Shown: one piece after another, positions 34,857-45,763 of the stretch
How the letters are laid out: each line of letters opens with the position of its first letter
Position numbering within the stretch: the stretch's first letter is position 1
NCBI GenBank assembly: GCA_017304675.1
Contig: JAFKLS010000018.1
Span: forward strand, 248,001-312,000
Source of the DNA: Sphingobacteriia bacterium
Lineage (GTDB): Bacteria > Bacteroidota > Bacteroidia > Chitinophagales > Chitinophagaceae
Length of the DNA: 64,000 bases
Reading direction: 5' to 3'
Made by a program: the position numbers and the translations under genes
Notes under the pieces: generated by a model
The model's database searches: none
What the model was told of the DNA's origin: nothing
What the model saw: the letters and a program-made list of their open reading frames with translations, nothing else

Positions 34857-36167
34857 TTATATTCTTTTCAAAGCTTTAGCGTATACTTCCAAACAACGTT
34901 TTCTGGCATCTTCATGTTTTACAATAGGAACAGGATAATCGAAAGAATTTAATTCAGGCACCCATTTTTTTATGTAACGCAGATCTTTATCAAACTTTTC
35001 TGTTTGCAAAGTGGGATTAAACACTCTGAAATAAGGAGCCGCATCGCAACCGCTGCCTGCCGCCCATTGCCAGCCACCATTGTTCGCTGCAAAATCAAAG
35101 TCCAACAATTTTTTTGCAAAATACGCTTCCCCCCATCGCCAGTCAATCAACAAGTGTTTGGTAAGAAATGAAGCAACAATCATCCTCACTCTATTATGCA
35201 TAAAACCAGTTGCGTTCAATTCTCTCATGCCTGCATCAACAATCGGGTAACCTGTATTTCCTTCACACCATTTTTGAAATTCTTTTTCATTATTGCGCCA
35301 TATGATTAAATCATATTCTTTTTTGAATGATTGGTTTTTCTGAACATATGGAAAATGAAAGATGATCATCTGATAAAAATCTCTCCAGATCAGTTCATTT
35401 AAAAAACTTTCATTCAGTTCCAATGCTTTCTTTGCAAGTTCGCGTATACTAACCGTTCCAAAACGCAAATGCACACTTAACTGCGAAGTTCCTTTAATGG
35501 CAGGATAATCCCTTTGTTCTTTGTATTTTGAAATGATGGCTTCGTTCAATGCTTTAGCCGGAAAAATTGCTCCTGTTTTTATAAACCCAATTTCTTGAAG
35601 TAATGGAAGTGAAATTTCATCTTGCTTAAAAAAGTTGCTACCATATTTTTCTATAGGATACGCTTTTACATGAAATGGCTTGAGAGCGGCTTTCCATTTT
35701 TTACTGTAAGGAGTAAACACCGTATAAGGGTTCCCATCATCTTTCAGCACTTCATCTTTTTCAAAAATTACCTGATCCTTAAAGGAATGAAACTTCACTT
35801 CATATTGTTTCAACAATTCCGCAATTGCAGCATCTCTTTCTATTGCATACAATTCATAATCATGATTGGTAAAAACATTTTCAATTTCATAAGTAGAAAG
35901 CAATTGCTTAAAAGCATCTATTGGAGTAGCATGCAATACATGCAAACTACTATTCATCTTCACTAATTCACTTTGCATTTCTTCCAATGCAGCGTGTATG
36001 AATTGAACTCGTTTATCATTTTTATCTTCCAGTCTATCCAAAATAATCCTATCAAAAATAAAAACAGGGAGAACAGGCAGATTGCTTTTCAATGCATAAT
36101 ACAATGCAGCATTATCAGTTAGGCGAAGGTCTCTTCTAAACCACATGATGTTTACCCTGGGCTTCAT
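34857..36167 (-). CDS. Deoxyribodipyrimidine photolyase (class I, cryptochrome/photolyase family)
   Basis: A 436-residue flavoprotein: N-terminal Rossmann-like antenna domain (IMWFRRDLRLTDNAALYYAL) and C-terminal FAD domain (FGTVSIRELAKKA, FLNELIWRDFYQMI, NATGFMHNRVRMIVASFLTKHLLIDWRWGE, FDFAANNGGWQWAAGSG). Uses blue light to repair cyclobutane pyrimidine dimers. The LxxxNNGGWQW(A/C) block is the strongest family mark and the C-terminal FNPTLQ follows. The typical photolyase-family length is 420-500. Single gene; 41 nt from the neighbouring class IV aminotransferase gene. Confidence 0.94.
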   Translation of the reverse strand: MKPRVNIMWFRRDLRLTDNAALYYALKSNLPVLPVFIFDRIILDRLEDKNDKRVQFIHAALEEMQSELVKMNSSLHVLHATPIDAFKQLLSTYEIENVFTNHDYELYAIERDAAIAELLKQYEVKFHSFKDQVIFEKDEVLKDDGNPYTVFTPYSKKWKAALKPFHVKAYPIEKYGSNFFKQDEISLPLLQEIGFIKTGAIFPAKALNEAIISKYKEQRDYPAIKGTSQLSVHLRFGTVSIRELAKKALELNESFLNELIWRDFYQMIIFHFPYVQKNQSFKKEYDLIIWRNNEKEFQKWCEGNTGYPIVDAGMRELNATGFMHNRVRMIVASFLTKHLLIDWRWGEAYFAKKLLDFDFAANNGGWQWAAGSGCDAAPYFRVFNPTLQTEKFDKDLRYIKKWVPELNSFDYPVPIVKHEDARKRCLEVYAKALKRI

Positions 36168-36208
36168 TCAAATTATTTTTACCAATAACAGCTCAATTAT
36201 AGAAAAGT

Positions 36209-37060
36209 TTAGTAAAGCAAAGGCTCTATTATTTTTTTAAAAAGATCAGATGCCACTTTATTGGTGTAATGAATACTTCCGAAGCTGCTTATCCATTTTA
36301 TTCCGGCAATGGCATTTGTAAAAAAAATTTCATCGGCCTGCTCAATATCTGCTACCGATAGCTTGGTTTCTTCAACAATAAGATCACTTTTTTTCAATTG
36401 CTCAATTAAAAATCTTCGCATCACGCCATGCACACAACCTTCCGTTAAAGCAGGTGTTCTAATAGTATTCCCTTTCACTATAAAAACATTAGCAATCGTT
36501 GCATCTGTAATTCTACCAAACTGATTCAACAGCAAGGCATCATTCAATTTTTGTTCTTTTACCCAAACAGCCGCCATTGCATAACTTAAATAGTTATTGC
36601 ATTTGATAGAAGAGAACTTATCGGCAACTTTTATAGCATCTTTATAAACATCAATCACCAATCCATTTTCATTCAACCGGTTGGCCGATTCACTCAAACC
36701 CCAAGTTTGAATACTGTAATTAGGGGGCGATTGTGGAATTTCATACAAACCGCCATTTCCTCTTGAAACCGTTAACCGTATCCTTGCGAGGCCTGCATGC
36801 TTGTTTTTTTGAGCAAGCTGTTGAATTTGCTCTATCAGTTTTACAGAATTGAAAAAATCTATTTTAACAAAGCGCATTCTTTGCAAAGAATTATTCAATC
36901 TCTCCAGGTGGTAATCCTGAAGCAGGATTTTCCCATTCTGCATTTTCATTGTTTCAAAACAACCTTCGCCATAACGAAAAGAGCGATCGTTCACCGAAAC
37001 TGTTTTCTCATTTTCTAAAAACAGTTTTCCATTGTAATTAAAAAAACTTTGCTGCTCCAT
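36209..37060 (-). CDS. Class IV aminotransferase family protein (PabC/Ilv-like)
   Basis: A 283-residue fold-type IV PLP enzyme. Signatures: SFRYGEGCFETMK near the N-terminus, the Schiff-base Lys in FSSIKCNNYLSYAMA, and ITDATIANVFI (E/D-x-x-x-[ST]-N phosphate site). The family includes 4-amino-4-deoxychorismate lyase (PabC), branched-chain aminotransferase and D-amino-acid transaminase. The motif RYGEG-CFET and a modest size fit the PabC group, which makes p-aminobenzoate for folate, but pabA or pabB are not adjacent, so the choice stays open. It is divergent from the Nif3 gene with only 26 nt between starts. Confidence 0.8.
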   Translation of the reverse strand: MEQQSFFNYNGKLFLENEKTVSVNDRSFRYGEGCFETMKMQNGKILLQDYHLERLNNSLQRMRFVKIDFFNSVKLIEQIQQLAQKNKHAGLARIRLTVSRGNGGLYEIPQSPPNYSIQTWGLSESANRLNENGLVIDVYKDAIKVADKFSSIKCNNYLSYAMAAVWVKEQKLNDALLLNQFGRITDATIANVFIVKGNTIRTPALTEGCVHGVMRRFLIEQLKKSDLIVEETKLSVADIEQADEIFFTNAIAGIKWISSFGSIHYTNKVASDLFKKIIEPLLY

Positions 37061-37086
37061 GTGTACAAAAGAAATAATTTTAATGA

Positions 37087-38199
37087 ATGGAAACGAAAGA
37101 TATTACCATTGCTTCGGTTATTGATGTTTTAGAGCAAACAGCACATCCCGTTCTGCAGGAAAGTTATGATAACTGCGGATTAATTACGGGGAATGCTTCA
37201 TGGAAATGTACCGGTATTATTTGTACCCTGGATGCCACTGAAGCAGTTGTTAAAGAAGCCATCGAAAAAAAATGCAACTTAATTGTAGCACATCATCCGA
37301 TTGTTTTTAGCGGATTAAAAAAAATCACAGGCAAACACTATGTGGAGAGAACCGTAATTAATGCCATTAAAAATGATATTGCCATTTATGCCATTCACAC
37401 CAATTTAGATAATATTCATACCGGCGTTAATAAAATGATCGCTGATAAATTGGGATTGATAGAGCAAAAAATATTGGTGCCCAAACAACATCAATTGTTG
37501 AAATTATTTGTTTTTGTTCCGGTTGATCATTTGGAAAAATTGCAAGCCGCCATTTTTGAAGCCGGTGCCGGCCATATTGGTAATTATGCTGAATGCAGTT
37601 TCTCCGTTTCCGGCAACGGAACATTTAAGGCAATGAAAGGAACCAATCCTTTTGTTGGGGCAGTTGGGCAACGGCATACTGAACCGGAAGCCCGGCTGGA
37701 AGTTGTTTTTCCCACCTGGCTACAGCACAAAGTAGTACATGCCACGAAAATGGCCCATCCCTATGAAGAAGTGGCTTACGATATTATTCAGCTTGAAAAT
37801 CAGCTTCAAACTACCGGGAGTGGCTTAATTGGCAAGCTTACGCAACCCCAAACCGAAAAAGCCTTTTTTCAATTCCTGCAACATCATTTTGGGTTGAAAA
37901 TCATCAGGCATACCCCGTTTTTAAGTAAAAACATAGAAAAAGTGGCCATTTGTGGCGGGTCAGGCAGTTTTTTAATTCAGAAAGCCAAATCTGCCGGTGC
38001 AGACGTTTACATTACTTCAGACATAAAATACCATGAATTTTTTGAAGCCGACAGTCAATTAATCCTGGCAGACATTGGCCATTGGGAAACGGAGCAATTC
38101 ACCCCCGATTTATTGGTTGAGCTTTTACGGTTAAAATTCCCTACTTTTGCCGTCCTTAAAAGCAGTGTAAATACAAATCCCGTTCAGTATTTTTTATAA
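37087..38199 (+). CDS. Nif3-like dinuclear metal centre protein with inserted PII-like domain
   Basis: A 370-residue protein. N- and C-terminal parts form the Nif3/YbgI dinuclear metal fold: YDNCGLITG, NLIVAHHPIVFSGLKK (HH metal ligands), YAIHTNLDNIHTGVN, and late VAICGGSG and YITSDIKYHEFF. Between about 140 and 240 is the extra PII/CutA-like domain (LFVFVPVDHLEKLQAAIFEAGAGHIGNY) found in the longer YqfO-type members. Annotated GTP cyclohydrolase-like function in databases rests on few proteins, so I do not assign a reaction. Start ATG at 37087. It is followed at 52 nt by the zinc-ribbon gene, with a heptad arm between them; this gene order is frequent in the phylum. Confidence 0.9.
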   Translation: METKDITIASVIDVLEQTAHPVLQESYDNCGLITGNASWKCTGIICTLDATEAVVKEAIEKKCNLIVAHHPIVFSGLKKITGKHYVERTVINAIKNDIAIYAIHTNLDNIHTGVNKMIADKLGLIEQKILVPKQHQLLKLFVFVPVDHLEKLQAAIFEAGAGHIGNYAECSFSVSGNGTFKAMKGTNPFVGAVGQRHTEPEARLEVVFPTWLQHKVVHATKMAHPYEEVAYDIIQLENQLQTTGSGLIGKLTQPQTEKAFFQFLQHHFGLKIIRHTPFLSKNIEKVAICGGSGSFLIQKAKSAGADVYITSDIKYHEFFEADSQLILADIGHWETEQFTPDLLVELLRLKFPTFAVLKSSVNTNPVQYFL

Positions 38200-38217
38200 C
38201 GGGGTCTGCTACAAAAC

Positions 38218-38245
38218 CGTAAATTGTACATCGTAAATTAAAACT
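38218..38245 (+). repeat. Heptad arm before the zinc-ribbon protein gene
   Basis: Four heptamers (CGTAAAT, TGTACAT, CGTAAAT, TAAAACT), 5 nt ahead of the ATG at 38251. Confidence 0.7.
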
Positions 38246-38250
38246 TGAAC

Positions 38251-39006
38251 ATGGCAGCAGTTAAAGAATTTTCAGTAGAAGAAAAATTAGTTGGGTTAAT
38301 TAAACTTCAGAAAATTGACAGCAAGCTGGATGAAATTGAAATCCTGAAAGGTGAATTACCAATGGAAGTAAACGACCTTGAAGATGAAATAACAGGTTTA
38401 AATAGCCGTAAAAACAGGATTGAAGAAGAGATTAACGGGGTTACCGAGTTTATTGAGGGAAAAAGAAATGCCATTAAAGAAAGTGAAGCGTTAATTAAAA
38501 AATACGAAAAACAAAGCAGCAACGTTAAAAACAGCCGCGAGTTTGAAGCCATAGAGAAAGAGATTGAGATGCAGAATTTGGAAATGAAACTGGCTGAAAA
38601 ACATATTAAGGATGCCAATGAAGAAATGGCCGAGAAAGTAAAAGCGCTGGAAGTTGCAAAAAAACAGATTAGTACTAAAGAAGGTGTTTTAAATCATAAA
38701 AAAGGGGAATTGGAAAAAATCATCGTAGAAAACGAAAAAGAAGAGAAACACTTCAAAAAACTGAGCGATGATGCCAGGAAAGAAATTGATGAGCGTTTAT
38801 TATACAGTTACGATCGCATTCGCAAAAGTTATAGAAATGGCTTATCCGTTGTACCGGTAGAAAGAGATGCCTGCGGCGGTTGTTTTAATGCTATCCCTCC
38901 TCAACGCCAGAGCGAGATAAGAATGCACAAAAAAGTGATTGTTTGCGAAAATTGCGGAAGGATTTTGGTTGACGCCGATTTGAACGACAGCATAGAAGTG
39001 AAATAA
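38251..39006 (+). CDS. Coiled-coil C4 zinc-ribbon protein (CT398/zf-RING_7 type)
   Basis: A 251-residue protein: a long Glu/Lys-rich helical hairpin (residues about 8-190) then a C-terminal C4 zinc ribbon (CGGCFNAIPPQRQ and CENCGRIL). Family knowledge: this architecture (CT398, HP0958/FlgZ) links to nucleic acid or sigma-54-flagellar functions in some species, but in non-flagellated Bacteroidota its role is unknown. The conserved SNVKNSREFEAIEKEI segment is typical. Start ATG 38251; a TTG two codons upstream is possible. It is downstream of the Nif3 gene and ends at a terminator. Confidence 0.88.
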   Translation: MAAVKEFSVEEKLVGLIKLQKIDSKLDEIEILKGELPMEVNDLEDEITGLNSRKNRIEEEINGVTEFIEGKRNAIKESEALIKKYEKQSSNVKNSREFEAIEKEIEMQNLEMKLAEKHIKDANEEMAEKVKALEVAKKQISTKEGVLNHKKGELEKIIVENEKEEKHFKKLSDDARKEIDERLLYSYDRIRKSYRNGLSVVPVERDACGGCFNAIPPQRQSEIRMHKKVIVCENCGRILVDADLNDSIEVK

Positions 39007-39031
39007 ACCAGAAGAAAAACATAAATTATAC

Positions 39032-39068
39032 AAAGGGCAATTCAATAATGATTGCCCTTTGTTATTTT
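39032..39068 (+). terminator. Terminator after the zinc-ribbon gene
   Basis: A 10-bp perfect stem (AAAGGGCAAT/ATTGCCCTTT) around 9 nt, then GTTATTTTC. The same tail may hold the -7 element of the next gene (TATTTTCG). Confidence 0.75.
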
Positions 39069-39076
39069 CGATACAC

Positions 39077-40567
39077 ATGAAAAAAGCAGTCTTCATATTT
39101 TTTCTTTTTCTTCTTACAGTTTATGCAAAAGCCGCCGGCACCTTCGATTTTAACAATATCTGTCAACAGGCTTATACAGAAATAACAAAATTAAAATTTG
39201 GTGCTGCCAAACCGTTGCTGGCAAAAGCCCAACAACAGAACCCTGAAAACATCATTCCGCTTTATCTTGAGAATTATATTGACTTTTTTACGCTTTTTTT
39301 AAATGAGGACCCCGTTGAATATAAAAGGCTGAAACCTGTACTGGATAATAGGATTGATATTGTGAAAGAAGGCCCATCCTCTTCTCCTTTAAAACTTTAT
39401 TGTTTAAGCATGTTATACATGCAAAAAAGCAGCCTGGAAATTAAATTTGGTGAAACATGGAGTGCCGCATGGGATATTAGAAGGTCTTACTTGCTTATTA
39501 AGGAAAACAGGAAGGCTTTTCCCGCATTTACACCAAATAATTTATTATACGGAGGAATAGAGGCAATTGTAGGCACAATTCCCCAAGGATATAAATGGCT
39601 GGCAGGTATTTTAGGGTTAAAGGGTTCCATAACAGAAGGTATGCAGTTGGTTAGAGATTTTGTATACAACCAGGATAACTGGGGGAGGCTCATGAATAAC
39701 GAAAGTGTATTTGCCTATTGCTTCCTGCAATTTCACCTTGAAAATAAAAAAGCAGAAACCATTCAGTTCATTACAGCTAAAAAATTAGACCTTATAGACA
39801 ACCATTTATTTGCATATATGGCTGCAAACCTCACCAAAAATTTTAAACAGCCCGATATTGCAAAAGAGATCATTCTCAATAGAAATAAATCGGTCGACTA
39901 TTTGCAAACACCCGTATGGGATTTTGAGTTAGGATTTAATTATTTGTATCATTTAGATACCAAAGATGCCATTGTTCATTTTGAAAAGTATGTAAATACA
40001 TTCAGAGGGAAGTTTTATATAAAAGATGTGTATCAAAAAATAAGCTGGGCTTACTACCTGCAAGGCAATATGCCTGCTGCGGAAATGGCAAGGAAAAATA
40101 TTATAAACAAAGGCGGAACAATTGCAGATGCAGATAAACAGGCATTAAAAGAAGCCAGGAATAATGCTGAATGGCCTAATAACCTGTTGTTGAAAGTAAG
40201 ATTACTGAACGATGGCGGCTATAACAAAGAAGCCCTGCAACTACTTATTGGCAAAACCATTAATCATTTTGACAGGGAAGAGGATAAAATAGAATTCGCC
40301 TACAGGGTTGGCCGCATTAACGATGATATGAACAAGTTTGATGAAGCCCTGTACTGGTATAATAAAACAATAGAATTAGGAGAAAGAAGGCCGGAATATT
40401 TTGCTGCAAGAGCCGCATTACAGGCTGGTATGATACAAGAAAGAAAAGGAGACAAACAAAAGGCCATTACATTTTATAAAAAATGCCTGGAAATGGAAGA
40501 AGAAGAATATAAAAATTCTATTGATCAAAAAGCAAAGGCCGGCATAGCCCGTTGTAAAGGGGAATAA
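39077..40567 (+). CDS. Exported tetratricopeptide-repeat protein
   Basis: A 496-residue protein with a signal peptide (about 1-19) and an all-helical mature part. C-terminal TPR-type units are clear (KFDEALYWYNKTIELG, GDKQKAITFYKKCLEMEEEEY), and the middle includes WSAAWDIRRSYLLIKENRKAF...PNNLLYGGIEAIVGTIP. The overall pattern is similar to the Iml2/TTC39 (DUF3808) type, at low certainty. TPR arrays bind other proteins; the partner is unknown. Start ATG 39077 begins the signal peptide. The recN gene starts 58 nt downstream on the same strand. Confidence 0.75.
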   Translation: MKKAVFIFFLFLLTVYAKAAGTFDFNNICQQAYTEITKLKFGAAKPLLAKAQQQNPENIIPLYLENYIDFFTLFLNEDPVEYKRLKPVLDNRIDIVKEGPSSSPLKLYCLSMLYMQKSSLEIKFGETWSAAWDIRRSYLLIKENRKAFPAFTPNNLLYGGIEAIVGTIPQGYKWLAGILGLKGSITEGMQLVRDFVYNQDNWGRLMNNESVFAYCFLQFHLENKKAETIQFITAKKLDLIDNHLFAYMAANLTKNFKQPDIAKEIILNRNKSVDYLQTPVWDFELGFNYLYHLDTKDAIVHFEKYVNTFRGKFYIKDVYQKISWAYYLQGNMPAAEMARKNIINKGGTIADADKQALKEARNNAEWPNNLLLKVRLLNDGGYNKEALQLLIGKTINHFDREEDKIEFAYRVGRINDDMNKFDEALYWYNKTIELGERRPEYFAARAALQAGMIQERKGDKQKAITFYKKCLEMEEEEYKNSIDQKAKAGIARCKGE

Positions 40568-40625
40568 ACATTTTTTGAATTTAAAGGCCGGCAAATGGTG
40601 CAATTCGTAAATTCGCCCCGTCACT

Positions 40626-42278
40626 ATGCTTTCAAAACTCCATATACAGAACTACGCCATAATAGATGAAATAGAGATTGCATTCTCTAATCAGTTAAAC
40701 ATTATTACAGGTGAAACCGGTGCGGGTAAAAGTATTTTAATGGGCGCATTGAATCTTATTCTGGGGGAACGGGCAGACAGTTCGGTACTTGTAAGCAAAG
40801 AAAAAAAATGCTTTATTGAAGGCACTTTTATTATTGGGAACAAAAACAAGGTTCTTTCTTTCCTGAAGGAAAATGAGTTTGATGTTGAACCCGATCTTGT
40901 ATTACGCAGAGAAATTGCTGTAAACGGCAAATCGAGGGCTTTTATAAACGATACACCGGCCACTACACAACAACTAAAAACATTAGCGTCTTTGCTGGTT
41001 GACCTGCATCAGCAATTTGATGCATTGGAACTGGGAGAAGCCGATTTTCAAAGAAATATCATCGATGCTTTAGCCAATCATTTAGATGCAGTAACCAAAT
41101 TTGGTATTACATATGCTCAATGGCAAAAAGCAAAAACAGAGCTGGCAGAGTTACTGGCAACCAAGACAAATTTTCAAAAAGAAGCAGATTATAATCGGTT
41201 TTTGTTTAATGAGCTGGATGAATTGAACTTACACGAAAACGAATTGGAGACATTAGAAGCAGAGCAGGAGTTGTTATTAAACAGCGAATCTATTAAAAGT
41301 ACTCTTTCCCGAATTTATTTTGAATTAAAAGAAAATGAACAACCCATTGTTGGGCAGCTCAAACATTTTATCAATCAACTTAATCAATATTCGCAGGTAC
41401 ACTCCGGATTGCAGGCAATTGTTGAAAGGCTGCAATCTGCACAGATAGAACTACAAGACATTAGCTCGGAATTAAACAGCATTAATAATAACATTCTTTT
41501 TAACGAAGAAAGAATAGCATTTATTAACGAACGTACTTCTGCAGGTTATAAGCTATTAAAGAAACATGGTGTACAATCTACCAGCGAATTATTGGAAATT
41601 AAAGATACACTCTTTCAAAAATTAGAAGCTGTTTTGCATATTGATGAGGCTATTGCACAAAAAGAAACGCAGGTAAACTCTTTATTTGTTTTGCTGGGTA
41701 AAGAAGCTGAATTTATTTCTGCTGCCAGAAAAAAACAAGCTGCACCACTTGAAGAAAAGATAAACAATCTTCTGGCACAGGTAGGTATGCCTAATGCCAG
41801 GATTAAAGTAAGCATTAATAACTGTACAATAAATGAGTTTGGAAAAGATGAAATCGTTTTTTTATTTGATGCCAATAAAAGCAACCGATTTGAGCCTATA
41901 AGGAAAGTGGCCAGCGGCGGCGAATTAAGCAGGTTAATGCTTTGTATAAAATCGCTGGTAGCAGAAAAGATGGATTTACCAACCATGATCTTTGATGAAA
42001 TAGATACCGGTATTAGCGGAGAAGCGGCTAAACAGGTAGGCATTATTATGAAAGATCTGGCAAGTAAAAGGCAAATCATTTGTATTACTCACCAGCCACA
42101 AATAGCAGGCAAGGCCAACGCTCATTATTTTGTTTTTAAGGAAATAAAGAACAATGCCATAAAAACCAATATTAAAATACTAACCGATGATGAGCGCATG
42201 ATTACCATTGCCAAAATGCTCAGTGGAGAGCAGCCATCTGCAGCTGCGATAGAAAGCGCCAGGGAAATGATGAATTAA
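40626..42278 (+). CDS. recN: DNA repair protein RecN
   Basis: A 550-residue SMC-like ATPase. Walker A is GETGAGKS (29-36); the C-terminal ABC signature is ASGGELSRLMLCIK and Walker B MIFDEIDTGISGEAA. Between them is a long coiled coil, as in SMC proteins. Family knowledge: RecN is recruited to double-strand breaks, helps keep ends together and works with RecA. Length is standard. It is convergent with the small gene at 42331, and the hairpin between them terminates the minus-strand gene rather than recN. Confidence 0.96.
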   Translation: MLSKLHIQNYAIIDEIEIAFSNQLNIITGETGAGKSILMGALNLILGERADSSVLVSKEKKCFIEGTFIIGNKNKVLSFLKENEFDVEPDLVLRREIAVNGKSRAFINDTPATTQQLKTLASLLVDLHQQFDALELGEADFQRNIIDALANHLDAVTKFGITYAQWQKAKTELAELLATKTNFQKEADYNRFLFNELDELNLHENELETLEAEQELLLNSESIKSTLSRIYFELKENEQPIVGQLKHFINQLNQYSQVHSGLQAIVERLQSAQIELQDISSELNSINNNILFNEERIAFINERTSAGYKLLKKHGVQSTSELLEIKDTLFQKLEAVLHIDEAIAQKETQVNSLFVLLGKEAEFISAARKKQAAPLEEKINNLLAQVGMPNARIKVSINNCTINEFGKDEIVFLFDANKSNRFEPIRKVASGGELSRLMLCIKSLVAEKMDLPTMIFDEIDTGISGEAAKQVGIIMKDLASKRQIICITHQPQIAGKANAHYFVFKEIKNNAIKTNIKILTDDERMITIAKMLSGEQPSAAAIESAREMMN

Positions 42279-42309
42279 AAAACCGTTGCAACAGTTTGTT
42301 GCAACGGTT
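42275..42309 (-). terminator. Terminator of the small 68-residue protein gene
   Basis: A 12-bp perfect stem (AACCGTTGCAAC and complement) with 5-nt loop. The T run lies on the minus-strand side (42275-42282), so it acts for the minus-strand gene; on the plus strand the hairpin is followed by CATAAAA. Confidence 0.8.
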
Positions 42310-42330
42310 CATAAAAAAAATTAAACCTAA

Positions 42331-42537
42331 TTACCAGCCTTTTTTAGCAACGCCATCTGCTACAGCCTGATTTGCTTTTGCTTCACTTAAAATAGCAGCC
42401 ATTTTATTTCCTTTCCCATCATGACCGCTGGCCATATAACCGCCTTTTGCAGTTTTGGTAATCACTGCATCCTGCATAGGAACATTTTTCTCTTTTGTTT
42501 TTAAACAATATGCTTTAATCATTTTGCTTGTGTCCAT
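42331..42537 (-). CDS. Small hypothetical protein, DUF5679-like without cysteines
   Basis: A 68-residue basic protein. Residues 8-20 (KAYCLKTKEKNVP) resemble the start of the short DUF5679 zinc-ribbon proteins, but the CxxC pairs are missing. The middle KTAKGGYMASGHDGKGNKM and C-terminal Ala-rich helix show no enzyme motif. It has its own strong terminator, starts 87 nt downstream of the gyrB stop, and looks like a real expressed gene, but its function is unknown. Confidence 0.6.
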   Translation of the reverse strand: MDTSKMIKAYCLKTKEKNVPMQDAVITKTAKGGYMASGHDGKGNKMAAILSEAKANQAVADGVAKKGW

Positions 42538-42624
42538 AGTTGTTTTAATTAAACGTTATTAATAAAATGCAATACAATATATTCATTTTTTAGAACCGAT
42601 ATACACGCATACAGGGCAAACATA

Positions 42625-44700
<2,076 letters not shown>

Positions 44701-44737
44701 TTATTCCGGCATGCTCAATTCTTTACAATTTCATGAC

Positions 44738-44768
44738 TTGGATTTTTCAACCCGACTTAGTATATTTG
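44738..44768 (+). promoter_or_regulatory. Full Bacteroidota promoter of the AraC-type gene
   Basis: TTG at 44738-44740, 20-nt spacer, TATATTTG at 44761-44768 (TTG-N19-21-TAnnTTTG consensus). It is 9 nt from the ATG at 44778, implying a very short leader. Confidence 0.75.
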
Positions 44769-44777
44769 CATATACAA

Positions 44778-45701
44778 ATGTTACAGACATTAGACATATT
44801 GAAAGCTGCGCATAAAAATGCAGGAATAGATCCGAGTATGGATTTACTGTTCAGCAAAGAACAAAACATTCCGGGATCTATTCAGTATAATATTAGCCGT
44901 TATTACGCACAGCATCCCTGGGTAGCGGAAGATACAGGTATGATGGTGTACCATTACGACGAGAGAAAACCGCATAAAAACTATCTTGAACTGAGATTTT
45001 GCATTGCAGGTAACCGGTATTGTGAAGATAAGGTTTGCGTGCATTGTGGCAGCCTGCCGCAAAGTTGCAACGGCCAACATCAAACGGTAGATACTTTTAT
45101 ATTTCATTTTACTTCTACTTTTCTGCACCAGTTCACCCACAATGTAAAGTTGAGTAACAGGAAAGATGAAGTACTTGCATTTAAACATCCGGCAGCATTC
45201 ACTAAATTATTTCCCTTATGCAATAAGAAGAGAAATGTATTGGATTCTTTGCTAAACCATAGCTATACCGGTGCTTTGGAGAACATTTTTGTAAATGCAA
45301 AGATTCATGAGCTGTTATTATATAGTTTAGATTGTTTAGTAGATGAGAAAGAAGAAGGATTTATTTGCAAATTCTTGTCGGATGACAGAAGCAAAGAACA
45401 GATTTACCAGGCAAGAGATATTTTATTGCAACATATTGGAGATCCTATTACCATTAAAGAATTGAGCAGAAAAGTTGCCATGAATGAATGTTATTTGAAA
45501 AAAGGTTTCAAAGAAATATTCGGCACCACTATATTCGATTTTTATCAACAACAAAGAATGGAACACGCCAAATATTTGTTGTACGAAAAAGGTTTAAGCG
45601 TAACAGATGTTTCTGCACTATTAGGCTATTCATCTATCTCACACTTTTCAGCAGCATTTAAAAAACATACAGGTTTAAAACCTTGTGATTTACTTAAGTG
45701 A
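44778..45701 (+). CDS. AraC family transcriptional regulator with Cys-rich N-terminal domain
   Basis: A 307-residue regulator. The C-terminal 100 residues are the AraC double helix-turn-helix (ITIKELSRKVAMNECYLKKGFKEIFGTTIFDFYQQQRMEHAKYLL...VTDVSALLGYSSISHFSAAFKKHTGLKP). The N-terminal part carries five Cys in a short stretch (75, 82, 87, 90, 97; including CVHC), which could bind metal, heme iron or respond to thiols. It is convergent with the heme gene cluster and separated from hemL by a heptad hairpin. AraC regulators are typically encoded near their targets, so heme gene control is plausible. The ATG at 44778 follows a strong promoter; upstream frame is not coding. Confidence 0.88.
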   Translation: MLQTLDILKAAHKNAGIDPSMDLLFSKEQNIPGSIQYNISRYYAQHPWVAEDTGMMVYHYDERKPHKNYLELRFCIAGNRYCEDKVCVHCGSLPQSCNGQHQTVDTFIFHFTSTFLHQFTHNVKLSNRKDEVLAFKHPAAFTKLFPLCNKKRNVLDSLLNHSYTGALENIFVNAKIHELLLYSLDCLVDEKEEGFICKFLSDDRSKEQIYQARDILLQHIGDPITIKELSRKVAMNECYLKKGFKEIFGTTIFDFYQQQRMEHAKYLLYEKGLSVTDVSALLGYSSISHFSAAFKKHTGLKPCDLLK

Positions 45702-45753
45702 AAAGTCAAAAACAAAAAGTTTAGTTATTTACTTTTAGGTTTTCACTTTTCAC
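45698..45753. repeat. Heptad inverted repeat between the AraC-type gene and hemL
   Basis: Left arm starts GTGAAAA, GTCAAAA and includes the AraC-type gene's stop codon; right arm ends TTTTCAC twice. The two 28-nt arms pair with a few mismatches, mostly near the centre. It lies between convergent genes, so may also act as a bidirectional end signal. Confidence 0.85.
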
Positions 45754-45763
45754 CTTTGCCTTC

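Noticed and set aside
42281..42309. Terminator of recN
   Set aside because: The T run is on the minus-strand side only, so the hairpin serves the small gene at 42331.
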